Below, in pieces: positions 25,804 to 38,666 of a stretch of DNA of 64,000 bases. A model generated the notes under the pieces. It had not been told where the DNA came from, searched no databases, and was given only the letters and a program-made list of their open reading frames with translations. This DNA is from Lineus longissimus (lineage: Eukaryota; Nemertea; Pilidiophora; Heteronemertea; Lineidae): positions 4,845,501 to 4,909,500 of the forward strand of contig NC_088310.1 in NCBI RefSeq assembly GCF_910592395.1, read 5' to 3'. Numbering within the stretch: the stretch's first letter is position 1; each line of letters starts with the position of its first letter. Both the position numbers and the translations under genes were made by a program.

Positions 25804-26130
25804 TCAGCTTTTGTTACGATTTGGATATTTCAGATATTCGTTGATAATTGCCTGGTTCGTGTAGTTAGTTATCCGAGAGGTTATTTTCCAATCCTTGCGA
25901 AGAGTATGACTAAGTATTTGCACTTCCTCCCGATTCCTCTGACAACTACGTGTATATAGTACCGAAGATGAGTTACGTGTGTCGCGTAAATTAAGCAGTC
26001 CAGTGCTTGATGACACAACAGACCTTCGTAGCGCATCGTTCGAAGTACTGTAGGGGTGGTGAAACCTGCTTAATAAAGAACGATACTGAGCCACAAAATA
26101 CAGCGAGAACGATACAGCCACAAAATTCAT
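25804..26130 (-). CDS. Ambiguous open region: 108-codon minus frame or plus-strand exon
   Basis: On the minus strand an ATG follows directly after an acceptor-like TTTTTACCACAG and opens a 108-codon frame with a hydrophobic start (MNFVAVSFSLYFVAQY) and basic pairs such as LRR. On the plus strand about 26002-26132 is also open, from AATTAAGCAG to GTAAAAAG|GTGAGA, and encodes a peptide including KYCRGGETCLIKND. Only one strand, if either, is likely to be real. I cannot decide from sequence alone. Confidence 0.22.
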   Translation of the reverse strand: MNFVAVSFSLYFVAQYRSLLSRFHHPYSTSNDALRRSVVSSSTGLLNLRDTRNSSSVLYTRSCQRNREEVQILSHTLRKDWKITSRITNYTNQAIINEYLKYPNRNKS

Positions 26131-26640
26131 CTGTGGTAAAAAGGTGAGAGTTTGGATTACACGTTTGTTAAAACGATTCTCATAATTATCATCATCAAGC
26201 TAGCGGCACTAGCGAAGCAACTCTAAGTTATCTTTGTTGCTTGTAAGGTGTTTTTTCTGTTGTTTTGCAATTAGCTGAGAACTATCATCTAACTAGATTA
26301 CTTACAACGTAAGCTTCGTGATATTTACCGATCGTCAAATATTTCACTGTACTGTACCTGCTAACCTTGCGAAAGGAATGCTATTACTTCGGATCGGAAA
26401 GGCATAGGCTTGGGATCCATTTGGCCAAGCACATTTAAAGTAAGTTGAGGGTAATTCAGAGATTATGGAAGGAACAGTAAAAACACCAGCCATGGTCCAA
26501 GGCTTGTTCGTTTTACTATAATTGCTTGATGTTACCTTCTACATTGTTACCAAGAATCCTATATGTTATTATACTTATATACTTCAGATTACACTGTGCA
26601 CGATAATATCAATATTTTCTTCTATCTACACTTTGCGAAG

Positions 26641-26795
26641 TCGAACAACCACCTGGAACAACATCGGTACCTGGCCAAAGCGGGGAATTCGGTCGAGAAA
26701 TCAGCGTAATTCCATCAGGAAACGGCAACCGAGGTCACCCACCTGAGGAGAAAGAATTGATTTGGTCACTCTTCAGAAGACTTAAGAAAACTTAA
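26641..26795 (+). CDS. Candidate terminal exon of an unrecognised gene
   Basis: An acceptor with a pyrimidine-rich run (TTTTCTTCTATC...GCGAAG) precedes 50 codons of protein-like text rich in Gly, Pro and Ser. It ends in PPEEKELIWSLFRRLKKT and a TAA. An AATAAA lies 86 bases after the stop, giving a compact 3' UTR. The basic Leu/Arg C-terminus suggests a cytoplasmic tail, but this is only inference. The exon needs an upstream exon ending in phase 1. The candidate exon at 24623 would fit, while the plus-strand option near 26002-26132 would not. Confidence 0.4.
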
Positions 26796-26881
26796 GAAAA
26801 CATATCTCCTATCTGACTCGGGTGTATTTAAATCTGTTATCCTGTATATAATGTTACAGTGCGAAAAACTTATAAACAGAT

Positions 26882-26887
26882 AATAAA
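26882..26887 (+). terminator. Polyadenylation signal AATAAA
   Basis: It lies 86 bases downstream of the stop codon of the candidate terminal exon ending at 26795, and supports that exon being transcribed on the plus strand. Confidence 0.4.
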
Positions 26888-26899
26888 ATTTGTTTCTAC

Positions 26900-29800
26900 G
26901 ATTTATGGGTATTCTCAATTCAATACAAGGCGAGAGAATTAGACTTTACTGAGTTTCTCACCATGTTCAAAAGCATAGCCCATTAGACGAACTTTCAAAC
27001 AATAATTTCAAACGTCCCTTTTTTACGTCGTGAAAAGGAAAGTAACTTGAGTCAGTACGTGTCAAATTAGAGAAATGGACAAACCTATTTCAATGGTTTT
27101 TGTCATATGTTCTAAACAATACCTTTCCCACCATGTTTATCTTAATGAATCATTAGTTACTTTAAGGTCTCCGAAAAAAAGAAATATATTGTCACAAGAT
27201 ATAAGTGAAAGTTACCAAAGCTTTTCTGAGTAATGTACACGACGAGGGAAAGTATAAGAAAAAGGTTCTTCACCAGTACCACTCAAAGGAACCGCGTATA
27301 GATCTCAATATAACAAATAATAGGCCTTTATTTCGGGCCAATGTTGCAATTTCTTTTGACGTATGCGAATATTAGAGGTGGGTGACCGGCTCTTCAAGGA
27401 AGCACTGTATTCCCGGCGTGAGAAAAAGTGAAGAAAGATCGCCCCAGGCGCTGAATGTCTTCAGCGTCATTTTCAGTTCCATTTGTGAAAGAGCATTACA
27501 AAAGAGAGGGCGGTTTGGGTCTCGAAAATGGTTATATCTTTGGAATAAAATGCTGCTTCAAGTTTCTAAGGGCAATAATGATATGGTTTTCTGGTTCACC
27601 GAAGATATTTTTTTCTACGAAGATATTGGCGACTTCAACCCGAGCACACTCAGGCTATAAAATCCAGCCTGCCTTTGCAGCCGTGAGAAAGATATCAATC
27701 GTGATAAAATGTTACTACTAACCCTTGAACTGCTGAAAATTTGGTCTTTCATCAGTACAACAAGTTGAAGTATTGTCGCTGGATGCGAACAATATACCAC
27801 GTGCGAATACCTTCAATCGTGATCGGTGGTCATTCGTCGAAAGGAAAGTAAAAGTCATCGGATACTCATGGATACGACATTTCTTCGGTTTCCAAGCTAA
27901 GACATTGTTGAGAACCCTCCACGCCCCCTAAATGGACCACAATTTCAAAACCACATCGTGGAAAGTAGGACGGCTCGACCTTAACTAACCTTGAACATAC
28001 GTTGCGATATCGCTGTACTAATGCCGAAAACATTCCGGCATTATGCCACAACAACACAAGATTACGATTCGGATTGATGACGATTGCATGACTCGAGGGC
28101 ATCGGAATCTGGTCCGGACTGATGCGGCCGCCCCAGTGGAGTCCCCGGCCCCATGGATGTAACAATGTGTTTGAGGAAGGCTACACGATGGGGTGGGCAG
28201 TCGAGACAATGAAAGTGCATCAACAGACCTTGAAACTCGACGCAGTTGTTACGCGATTGTACTGATCAAGGCCGTAGGTTATTCAGGGAATACAAGCAAA
28301 GAAATGCAACAAGGTTTTCCAGATGGATGCCACAGGGGGCCGTTCTCGACAAGAATTGAAAAAAGGGTCAGTGGCAATTGTCGAAAAGACATTAGGGAAT
28401 TGCCAATAAGAATTACTTTGTGACAATGGAGGTTTTATGACAAGTGTTCGTGGAGTCCGGGAGGTGTGTCCCCGCAGATACGCTCAAGAGATGTGGGGCA
28501 GGTACATTGTTAACTACGTCAAATAAAAGTTACAGCGGACGCAGTGATTTTACCTTCGCATGAGAACGCCCAGTCCCGAGTTCTATATACTTAAAATAAA
28601 CGAAGAGTTTCGTTAGTCCCTTTCGCTATTAACTAACCGAAAAAAAGAATTATGGCCACATTTTGCCCACAGTCTCGATAGCAAAATGAATATGTAAATG
28701 GAAAATTATGTAAACTTTGATTGCCCTTGGCAATTGCAACGTAATTAATAGAAATGGGGCTTGGCCGCCGGCTGACGCCCAGTTTCACAAACATAAGGCA
28801 ACTGAACGCACTTGGTATTTTTCAAGTGTGCGAAGCTTTTGGCAAAAGGTCGACGTTTTTGAAAATCTGAAAATGTTTTGGCGATGCTTCACATGCAATG
28901 ATAGAAAGACACTACTGATTCAAAGGAAAGGCTGTGGGCGAGGTTCGCCTTTCGTCCATCGGTATCTCTGGATGACTCAACTTGCTGACCCTTTAATGGC
29001 TTCATCCAGTAAATTTCACCGGAGCGGTTACAGGGATCTCTGCACAGTCTCAAAGACAATGATAAATTATTAAATAAATACTAGCAATCGATAACTAGTT
29101 TTCTGAACCAGTGAATAACATATGTCTGGATTGTCTTGCTCCGATGCCCCCAAGTTTCGTTAGCGCACTCGGTTAAGAGAGTTGCATTTAAGGACTCATC
29201 GTAAGTAAGCAACCACGTCTTTTTCGGCGCAAACCTCTGGTAAAAGTAAAGGTTTTGTTACGCAGATCAAGACAGTTGACTCGGCCCACTTAGCAATTCT
29301 TCCGCCTCAGCGCGACATTTTAAAACTCGTAGTTGAAACCTAACAAGCAGTCAGAGGAGGCGGAAAGCTTGCAGCATATGGAATTCCATTTTGTTAGTCA
29401 AGTAGATCTTCATATGCTTGGATAACTTGTTATTACGAATTTAACCAAGAGCCATGAGTTATAACTGGATTTTTGTTAGCTATCTCCTTATGGTTTGCCG
29501 TCTTTATCCCGGCAAGAACAATCTCACCGCTGGGCTAGGATTTCGATATTTTATGCTCAGACCCTTTGCAGTGTACAGTTATTTGATTGTAATCATTACA
29601 AAGTGTCTAGAATTCTATTCAGTCGACAAAAAAAATAAATGGGGAAACCTACAATACGTGTATGCTGGTTTATTTCAACATTCGAAACCAGCCTGTCGAA
29701 GTGAAACATATCATTTTAAGGTCTCAGGCTCGTTCGTGTAACTTTTTTAAAATACGTGCGTTTCTGCCAGTGAAAATCTATGTCCACAAGATGCAGCTTA

Positions 29801-30600
29801 TGTACTTATGTGTGCTAACATGAAGTTATCAACCACTGCTGCCCTCTGTTGGCATAAATCTTCACCAGCAATTTTAAGAGGGCCACAGGTGAACAGCGAA
29901 CTCGAACGAAACAAGCCTTCAAGATCCCTACGCTACTCAATGAAGCAGCAATGGGTATCATTGACGTGTTACAGAAAACAGGGTTGAGACTGAGAAACAT
30001 TGACAAAATCGAAAATGTCAAGAAGACAAGAGGCTCTTCCATATACACTCGAGGCGTTTCTTGTATCATTTACCATTCCTTACAAAATACAATAGGTAAC
30101 ATCATAAAGCGACATCAGGCAAACTCAGGGACAACAATAGTTGGTATGTATACGGAAATAAGCAAGACTTTCGCGAATAACAGACATACATGGTATCAAT
30201 GGTTAGTCAATTCGCTCAATCGTTACAACTCAGGTTGTATTGTGGTCCTCACTCCGATGACTGCGGGCTGCATCTTACCGTAAGAACTATGGCATATCTT
30301 AACGATAAAACTTAGCTGGTGTTGCCGACATATTCTTTGATTTGTATGTAAATGTTTTGTTTAATAACTTGTCGAAGATAAAGAAAGTTGTAACGAGACA
30401 AAATGTTGTTCTTAAGACAAAGTGTCTTAGTTTGTTTTTCTCTTTACATGTACACGGCTCATAATCAGCTTCATAAAGAGAGAAGAAGGTCGATGATTTA
30501 TAAAGGACAAAACTATGAGGAAATATGCCTTTCCTTTAAATACCAAGCGATACATCTAGAAGTAGCAAACAGAAGACGAATTGTCAAGTGTGAACAGCCT
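26900..30600. other. Stretch without a supportable gene
   Basis: Several frames of 75-120 codons overlap on both strands (for example 27382-27721, 28717-29073, 29815-30283). No family motif, coherent splice pattern or repeat structure was recognised. Confidence 0.4.
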
Positions 30601-30601
30601 A

Positions 30602-30729
30602 AGGGAGGTTGAGAACAGCGACGTATCAAGGATTTCTATACGTATATATACGGATAAAACTCTGTAGAAAGACGACGACTTTTCTATCCGTATAAGGATC
30701 CAAGATAAGTCCTTGATCTCAACCTCCCT
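30602..30729. mobile_element. MITE-like inverted-repeat element, about 128 bp
   Basis: The ends are AGGGAGGTTGAGA and its reverse complement TCTCAACCTCCCT. The similarity continues inward as an imperfect inverted repeat of about 43 bp, with columns such as GAC.TATC..GGAT...TATACG.ATA on both arms. It has no coding capacity. The target-site duplication is not clear, since AT-rich flanks make a 2-bp call unsafe. Confidence 0.65.
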
Positions 30730-30739
30730 ATTAATATCA

Positions 30740-33700
30740 ACACCTACATATTACAATATCTTCAAAACTGGTGCACCGGCTCAGTCCAATACAGTTTTTA
30801 GCAAAGAGTCAGAAATTTTGTTTTCCACTTGATCAGCATGATGACGATGAAGTTAGATTATCGAGAATGAGTTTAATAACAAGCTATGCGGAACAATAAG
30901 AAACTAAGCGAAAATGAGAAATTATAATACATACACGTGTAAATGTACGTCCAAGTGGGTTGTTTTTCATATTTGTCATGATTAATTTGTTAGCGATGAG
31001 AGCTAATCTCTTGTTCAAGTCTTGTGCTGTCATAAAAGTTAATCGTTTTAGGGAAGGAAGGGCCGGAGTCAATTGATCCAATTCAAAAACCAGCCGAAAC
31101 CCCTGAAGCATCTCGACGGCACCCTTGGCGTATTCTTCTGCTGTACCCTAAGGGGAAAAACGGAGGGTTTGGTATCTCGGGTTTGGCTGCTATAAAAACC
31201 TGCTTTCTATCGATTTGATTTGCATCTCTACCGAAGGACAGACGGCATCATCGTAGGCGGAATGAAACGTGGATATCTTTTCGATTCGTTTATAGAAATT
31301 AGGCTCAATTGTTGGAAGTAATTGCCAGAGCGCGTGATTGTGACTCGCTCCGAGGCAAAAACAACCGAAATATCATACCCTAGGGCAGTCAATAACCAGG
31401 CGTTTTAACGGTCCCTGATTTTTTACAAACGTGGTATCGCTCATTGTATGTTACTCTATCCCTGTGATTCGTCAAGGCTGTGGCGTTTGGGAGCAACAAT
31501 TTTAACTGGAAATTAATTTTGCTATTTTTACCAATATTGTTTCTCTATTTACTGGGTCTGTTTAACAAAATGTTAGGTTTAAAGTTTTTCTTGGCTGCTT
31601 TTACCCCTTATTCAGAGGTCTAGAACCAGTTTCTTTCACAGTTGTGGAAAGGCCACTGCGGCAATTCATGCCTATTCTCAGATGACAGTGCCCAAACCTC
31701 AACGATAATCTAAAGCGTGTATGAAAAAAGACTACTTGGGAGTCACCCTAGGGAAATAAGCATTAAGAAGTAACAGTTACGAATGGCCGATATTTACGTT
31801 TATCCTTTATTCCTTGGAAGTTCACCGGGGAATTTCTCTGTTAGGATAAAAAAATCACCTCGGCGAACGTTTTTAGTTGTACCCCACTCACTGTTACCTT
31901 AGATAGGAGATAACGAAGGCTGAGGGAAACACCGAGAAAGTGGAACACTCATCAGAACCAGTGCATTAAGAATTTCACCATTGCCATCTCGTGGGACACA
32001 TACACACTGGTGCGCAGTTCTTGAAGCCTGCTGGATGCTGCCTGTTCGTATTTCGTCACTCGTTCGTACTCGCAAACCCATCAGTTGAATTAATCTTTTC
32101 CGGCAACAATACTGCTCTCATTATTGTGATGAATTGTATGAGGCATTTTTGACTTAGATATTACGTTGAAAATATTAATTCCTCTGCCAAAGTCGATGAC
32201 AAACCCATTGTTAGTTGTCGATTTGATAAATTTTGTCACCGGCAAGTTGGAGCACAGGAAGCAATACCGCTATAGCCTAAAAAGAGGGCGAAATTGAAAC
32301 AAAATCAGAAGCAAAATGTAGATTTTTTTGGGCTACTTGTACAATTGTACGAGCAGTTCATAAACTCTTCGGCATAATGAGCATCATAGTGGACATACAC
32401 GTCCTGTGGCCAAGTCCTGTGCTCAATTGGTCCAGCCGGCATCTGGACTTCAACATCAGGAATACAATTACAGCCGAGTCCGTGCAAAACAGTAAGCCGA
32501 AGTAATCAGCCCATGCAGTATCAATCGCTCTCATATACACACAAAATTAATTCCTTGAGCGGAAGTGATGAACTGAATCAAAGCTATTCGGCCTTCCACC
32601 CCATTGTATTCGGATCGATCTAACACAATCTGCCATCTGGTACCACCATCGATATAGGCCTATGATGCCAACACAAGGCCTGTACATCTACCATACCCCT
32701 TTGCATTTGCCACTCCGCTCCGAGGCTGTGCACACGCGTTGGGAACTCCAAGTGGCCGAAGTGTGCACCAGTTGTGGCGGGAGTTGCCGTATCCCTTTCG
32801 GTAGTATAGGATTACAATGGCGTCCTCTGGCAGTACCCAGAGGTTTATAGAAGTGGAGGAGGAGCCAAACTGTTGTCTTAAATACATTACAATCATTGTT
32901 CGGACATGGGGTATTTTAACTGCGGGAGGTAGGTGAAATTTTCTATTTTCTCATTATTCGTCCCCTGCCAAGTCGGCATCCACCATTTATAAAAATACGA
33001 AGTACATGCATAATGTGATTGCTAGCAAGTATTACTCCAGATACGAGTGTGTATACATGTAAACGAAACTTTTCTTCCATGCTGCTCCATAAGTTGATAA
33101 AAAATCAGGCCTACCATAACCTGTATGTCATTAAAAATGCTCTCTAGTCATGTTATTCGGCCGGGTTAACTTAAAATTTGGGGTACCCGCATGAGTCATT
33201 AACCCTGGTGATTCGTCCTGTCCGAACAAAATGGCCTTAACAATGATATTCGTATGATGCCCCATTCGAAATGTCATTCGTCGTCCGAATTACTCCTCAT
33301 TGGGGGAAGGACGAGGCCAATCCACCAGGTCCGCGGAGTGTCGTCAACACTGCTAGTATGGATGAATCCGCATCCACTTAATACCCTAATGTAAAGATTT
33401 AGCAACATTCTTATTCAAGATAAACCTTAATCTCAGCAGATGAAGGTATGGAGCTTTCAATGGAAGCTTTCGTCTACCATTCCACCTGCAAGCCTTATAA
33501 CATAAACGATGGGTTTTCAGCACTTCGACATTCCACGTAAATCAAAGTCGATGTATAGTGGACCTGAGCATGAGCTTTCTACATTTAACAAATCTTATAC
33601 GGGGGTTTGAAATTGCTTGTGAACATCTGGTCCTTGTGTCAGTACTTGATTTGATGATCTATCATTACATTATGCAGCTGATCAAAGGGAATTTAAGTCA

Positions 33701-36700
33701 ATTTTCCAATGCAAACCTACAACAGAGCGCTGTGACCATCGTTGCCTTCCGGTTGCATCCAGAATAATATCCGATGGCCGGTTCTAATTGAACCCACGTC
33801 TGCTTTTAGAGTATTTCGTTTCGATCGCTCATCTTCGGTCAAAACCATTTTTAGTATTTCCACATAGATTTGTTGCTTATTGAATGAGCTGATGTTCAGG
33901 ACGTTCCTCACACTGTGGACCTCGACATGCATTACTCACTGTTATTCATGTGTGTAATTAGACTATGATATGTACCAGTATACACCATCCCTACCATGTT
34001 CGGGTTTAGTCTGGATAATTATGACAGCAGGCTTGCACTTATTGTGTAAATTAAAAACGCTAAGATAATGGCAAGAGAGATGGATAAATGAATAATTTGT
34101 TGTCAACTGCACATATGTGCTTGGAAGCCATTCACTCATTCTCGAAATTTATTACTTCACTAATGGACATTGTATACTCCTTTCGATTTAAAAATCAAGG
34201 ATGGAGATTCGATATGCAATGAATAGCAAACACCGGACTACATTTTCGAACTGGAACAGCCGGCGCGACTATTGATAAATGAATATTTCATCGATCAACG
34301 TCGACGTTTTTGACAAGAAGAATCGATGGTCGCCCATAACGCATTGTTAATAAAGAATAATGGACACATTTGCTGTTGGTGTATTCATATAAGTGCCTCA
34401 GTGATGTCATTGTTGAAAAGTCAAATGCGGTGCCCCTCCCCAAAAATATTTAAATTGATGAAGTTCTCAAGTTCTATTGGACGAATTCCAAATTCAAGCT
34501 TGGAGGCGAACCTGGCGCTAGATGTTTTCACTGATGTTCCGCTAACAGCAGTCGTATTTTTGGTTCTCACCTCGGGGCCAAAAGTATGTGTGCTGGCTTT
34601 CAAGTCATGTCTTTTGGCACAAGCGTAAACTAACTTAAAACCGTGAATATTTCGAGACTGAGGAATGCAAATGGTGAATTCGACATTCCCTGCAATCGAC
34701 CATATAAACGGAGGGAATCTGAGGTCTAAGTGTTCAGTAAACATGCGAGTCTTGGTTAAACCATAGAATAGTGTAACATGGTATGATTGGCTTGGTTCGA
34801 TGGGACCATATGAGAGTTCTGCAATACACTTTTGTAAATGAATAGCTCATAACTCAGTCTCTTTCGGTGGTTTTTGTTGGTATCGGTAACCTAAGAGTTG
34901 CCACAAATGAATTACATGACCTGCCTGCACTATATTAAGCCAAGCACAGTGCCAGACAAGTAAGCGTTCTGTTTGAACGCCCTTTGTATTCTCGATGTAT
35001 GCGCGATGTGTATACGGCACGTAGTTCTTCTACACTACAATAGAGAATGAACCATTCTCACCATATAATACATTACATCACCTGATTACAGTGCACGAAA
35101 AACACCCGGCAGTGCTAACCGAAAGCGATTTACCATACTCGGGTACACTGCATGTACTTTGCCCGACCATTAGATCAGTACATATCATCACTGCAGCACT
35201 TCTATAGATGCCCGTGAAACCATACTAAGATTATTCGCACATTTCATGTACCGTACCATAATATCACATTAGTTTTCAGATGGAACCTCATTGGTACCGG
35301 GCAGCATACACCAAGAATATTCCGACACGTAATGTAGACTAGCCAGCAGCCAGCTTGGCACACGATCACAACAGAATAACTTCAATCCTGAAGCACTCAT
35401 TGTCACACATATCATGCCCAATATATCATTAAGATTCGCCTGTTCAATGTGAGATTCACCAAACAAAATACCACACCAAAATTCCGATAGCCATGTTTCG
35501 CACACCAAGCAGACCTGCAAACTACAGGCCCACCACTCATACACAGGTGCGAACACACAATACATGCGTTCGCCTTGTTCTCCAGCCAAGAACTAACATT
35601 GAATACGTGCATTATGTTACATTACGTCATCATCAAGGGTGAGCGCGTCCAGTCATGTAGTCTGCTCATATGATTAATAACATACCATATCTCGCGAACT
35701 AATGGACCAAATTCAATGCGGTTTTCAACATATTGTCAGAAATTTTGTTTTCTATTCATTACTTATAGCAGTATTGTGATTTAAAAGGTTTTTCGTTATT
35801 TTAATCGGCAATAAGAAAGCCTTACAAAAAACTTTTTTATTTTCATTTTTTGATATTTTTTCGTTTAAATGAACACAAAATTATAAGACATTTGGCAAGT
35901 AGTTCATTAAAAACGAGCAGGCAGAGCTGCATATGTAGTTATTTAAAGACAGCTCACTTTCAACATAACAATAGGTGCGTTCTAGTGTGGATAATGGCAA
36001 ACAATCAAGTACTTCCCAGTGCATTAAAGTGCATTGAATTTGTTATATCTCCAGAACAGCTGTTCGATTTTGATGAAATATGTATCAAATATCTTCGAAT
36101 TTTGTATTCTGTCATTATAGCGAGAAATTTTTCAAAACAATCGAAATAAATTTTGATTTTGTGAGAGTGTTCTAAATGGCTGATTACTGAATAAAAATCG
36201 TATGCGATCACATTGATGTCATAACGAATGATTCAGAAAGATAAAGAAAATATTTGACAAATCCCCATTGGATTCATTTACGTGGTGCATTAGTGTGTGA
36301 GATATCGTATGAAGCAGTTGATATACAGTTAATTTTGTGATAGATCCTTATGGTTTACCTCAGACGAAGTAGGTGAAGTAGATGTTGATATTGATATAGA
36401 CTGTACGTTCCCTCAACGACCTTATACTGTTCTCACTTCGTGATGAACATGGTTAATGCGTGATGCTGTACATTGTACCACATACTGTTAAATGCATTGA
36501 TAACCAAAGAAAAACCAATTACCCCAGAGCTACAATTTGGTCCTTGCCCAAATAACAGTCATGTACTATTACTATTACAGCGATTGCCACTGCGATGGTA
36601 TTTGATGACTAGAGGTTTCTATTACATGAAAACAGCTTCAAGTGCCACACGCAATTTGTAATAATCCTCATATGGGCCATAAGGAGCGGATGATGGCATT

Positions 36701-38590
36701 TGCTTGTAAGAATGAAACTCTCTCTTAATAGTCGTTACCTGTGAGTTAAAGATGTTAAACATGACAGAACTAATTAATTAGTATACATTTTTTTACTTCA
36801 GTAAATAGTCATGTGTAACATTGAAAAAAATCATTCGTGAAGAGACTTCCTAACACTTCTATACAGTGATTACCCGGTACAGTATATGATATATCATACA
36901 CCCACCCATAAGTCTATTGATCGATCAAAGTCTGTGCAATGAACTGCATATGGTCTTGTTGACATGGATTGATCACTAATCTGAATATCTAATTCTCAAG
37001 TTGGCCTGCTGCTTGCTTGAAGGAGTAGTGAGAGTTGAAGATGCATAAACAGATAAGCTGCATTTTGTGGTCATGTATTTCATGAGTCGATATGCGAAGC
37101 TGATTCTGAGGTAGTGGTCAGTTATTGATAGCACGATCTCTCCACTACTGACAAAAATGTTCGTAATAGAATCTATGTCCATCATCACCAGTCATTCATG
37201 AATAATTGACACTTGATACTGTAAAATAAATTTAAATGAAATGCTCCAAGACAAATTTCTCTAATGCAGTGTCTGATAGATTCGCCAGCAGATACCGTGT
37301 AAAATCTCAGTGAAATTCGATGACAATACTATCCAGTGGTATCAAAGTACATTCATTCGGATAATTTTTTAAAGGACCAGATGCATGATATATGCGATAT
37401 ACATACATTATAGTTCCTCTTCTGTTCAGTAGATATCTCTCTTGGTACATTACGTCACATTTCCTCGTGGGAAATGAATAAATATATTGTATATCGATTG
37501 AAGACATGGTATTGATTTGACAGCAAATTATACCTGGGACTACTGCAGATCAAGCCACCGCGGATCACTGATGATGAGCGGAGACAACTGTGTACATTCT
37601 CGAATTTTATCAAAGCATTGATCTCTAGAAAGAAAGAATGTGTACCAGCAACAGCTGAATTGAATCAAAACAATTACTGTCAAAGCTGTTCATAGAGTTA
37701 CACATTGATGAGTTGGGCTTGCATTAAAATAACGTGGTAGCAGCTGGGCCTGAGCACACGGTCTATCTTTTTTATTTACAGGCCGAGTATAAGCGCGTTT
37801 AATTAAAACCACGGCATGCAGGTCGTCAACAAAAAAGAAAGTGCAATCTATAAATACTTTATCATAATGGACCCACGCCTTTAAGTAATGAATTGAATGG
37901 TGAGATTTGCCAATTTTGATGCTAGAGCAAAAAGGTGGCCAAGTTGCTTTTTTCATTTCTAAAGATGGGCAAAATCATCGAGGTTAATCGAAAATGCACT
38001 GAACTTTCTAGCTAGCTCGTTTTTGGCCATGACAACCTTTATTGTAATCACACTTTACCCATGCCGACTTTCCGGCGGTGAACATCACCCCTAAAGTCTC
38101 CTCCTTTCGCCGTTAAGGATGGTGATTCGCAAAATGCCAGCAGATCGGCATGCACTATATCTTAACGAAAGAAGTTGCCCACTGTGACTCAAATGCCACG
38201 TTACCATCTTCGTACTTGGACACCCTTAACTAAAATGCCACCATATACAAAGTTGTAATGCGAGATCAGATGCAAGTAAAACTACAGCTTCGATGCACAT
38301 AGATCTACACGCTACACGTTTGTTACTTCATGTATGAGGTCCTGAATCTAACTGTACTCTGTTGAGTAATTTTGTTGCTTATTTATGATACCGATATCCC
38401 TAACAAGCGATAAAGCACCAGTGATGACACTGCCTAATGTATTTTCAATAAGATCCTAAATTCTGCTTATATATCCTCACCAAAACCATGATCCGATACC
38501 GTCTATAACGAGGAAATATCTTCATTGGACTACTATGTCTTCCACATCGTTTGTTGTTGTAAAAAATCAGGTATAAAATCATTCTCGTTT
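30740..38590. other. Mostly empty stretch upstream of the TMEM72-like exons
   Basis: The first coding exon of the TMEM72-like gene should lie here or further left. It should end in phase 1 and encode the start and first membrane helix. I looked for an ATG-led hydrophobic exon ending at a GT donor and found none that was convincing. One candidate minus-strand exon (34571-34689) is listed separately. Confidence 0.4.
34571..34689 (-). CDS. Candidate internal exon, unrecognised protein
   Basis: On the minus strand an acceptor (GGTCGATTGCAG) and a good donor (CCGAG|GTGAGA) bracket 39 full codons in an open frame. The frame includes FTICIPQSRNIHGFKLVYAC. It would enter in phase 1 and leave in phase 0. 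No neighbouring exon was found and the opposite strand is open over part of it, so support is limited to splice signals and composition. Confidence 0.25.
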
Positions 38591-38599
38591 TGCTTCCAG

Positions 38600-38666
38600 C
38601 GTTACTTGGCCTGTCGATCAGAAGTCTACAAGCAGACCACACCAAATATATCGGGTGGTATATCCT
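38600..38666 (+). CDS. TMEM72-like exon 2a (alternative)
   Basis: This 67-nt exon has acceptor TTTTGCTTCCAG and donor CCT|GTAAGT. It has two leading bases, 21 codons and two trailing bases. It encodes LLGLSIRSLQADH and then KYIGWYI, parallel to exon 2b. Only 69 nt separate it from exon 2b. Confidence 0.7.

Noticed and set aside
29160-29240. tRNA-like text (CGCACTCGGTTAAGAGAGTTG)
   Set aside because: There is no TTC-R-A T-loop and no closing acceptor stem.
36520-36660. Possible third copy of TMEM72-like exon 2 (contains GATGGTATTTG after an acceptor-like TTACAG)
   Set aside because: Only 11-12 bases are shared. The rest of the peptide does not match, and the donor GTTTCT is poor.
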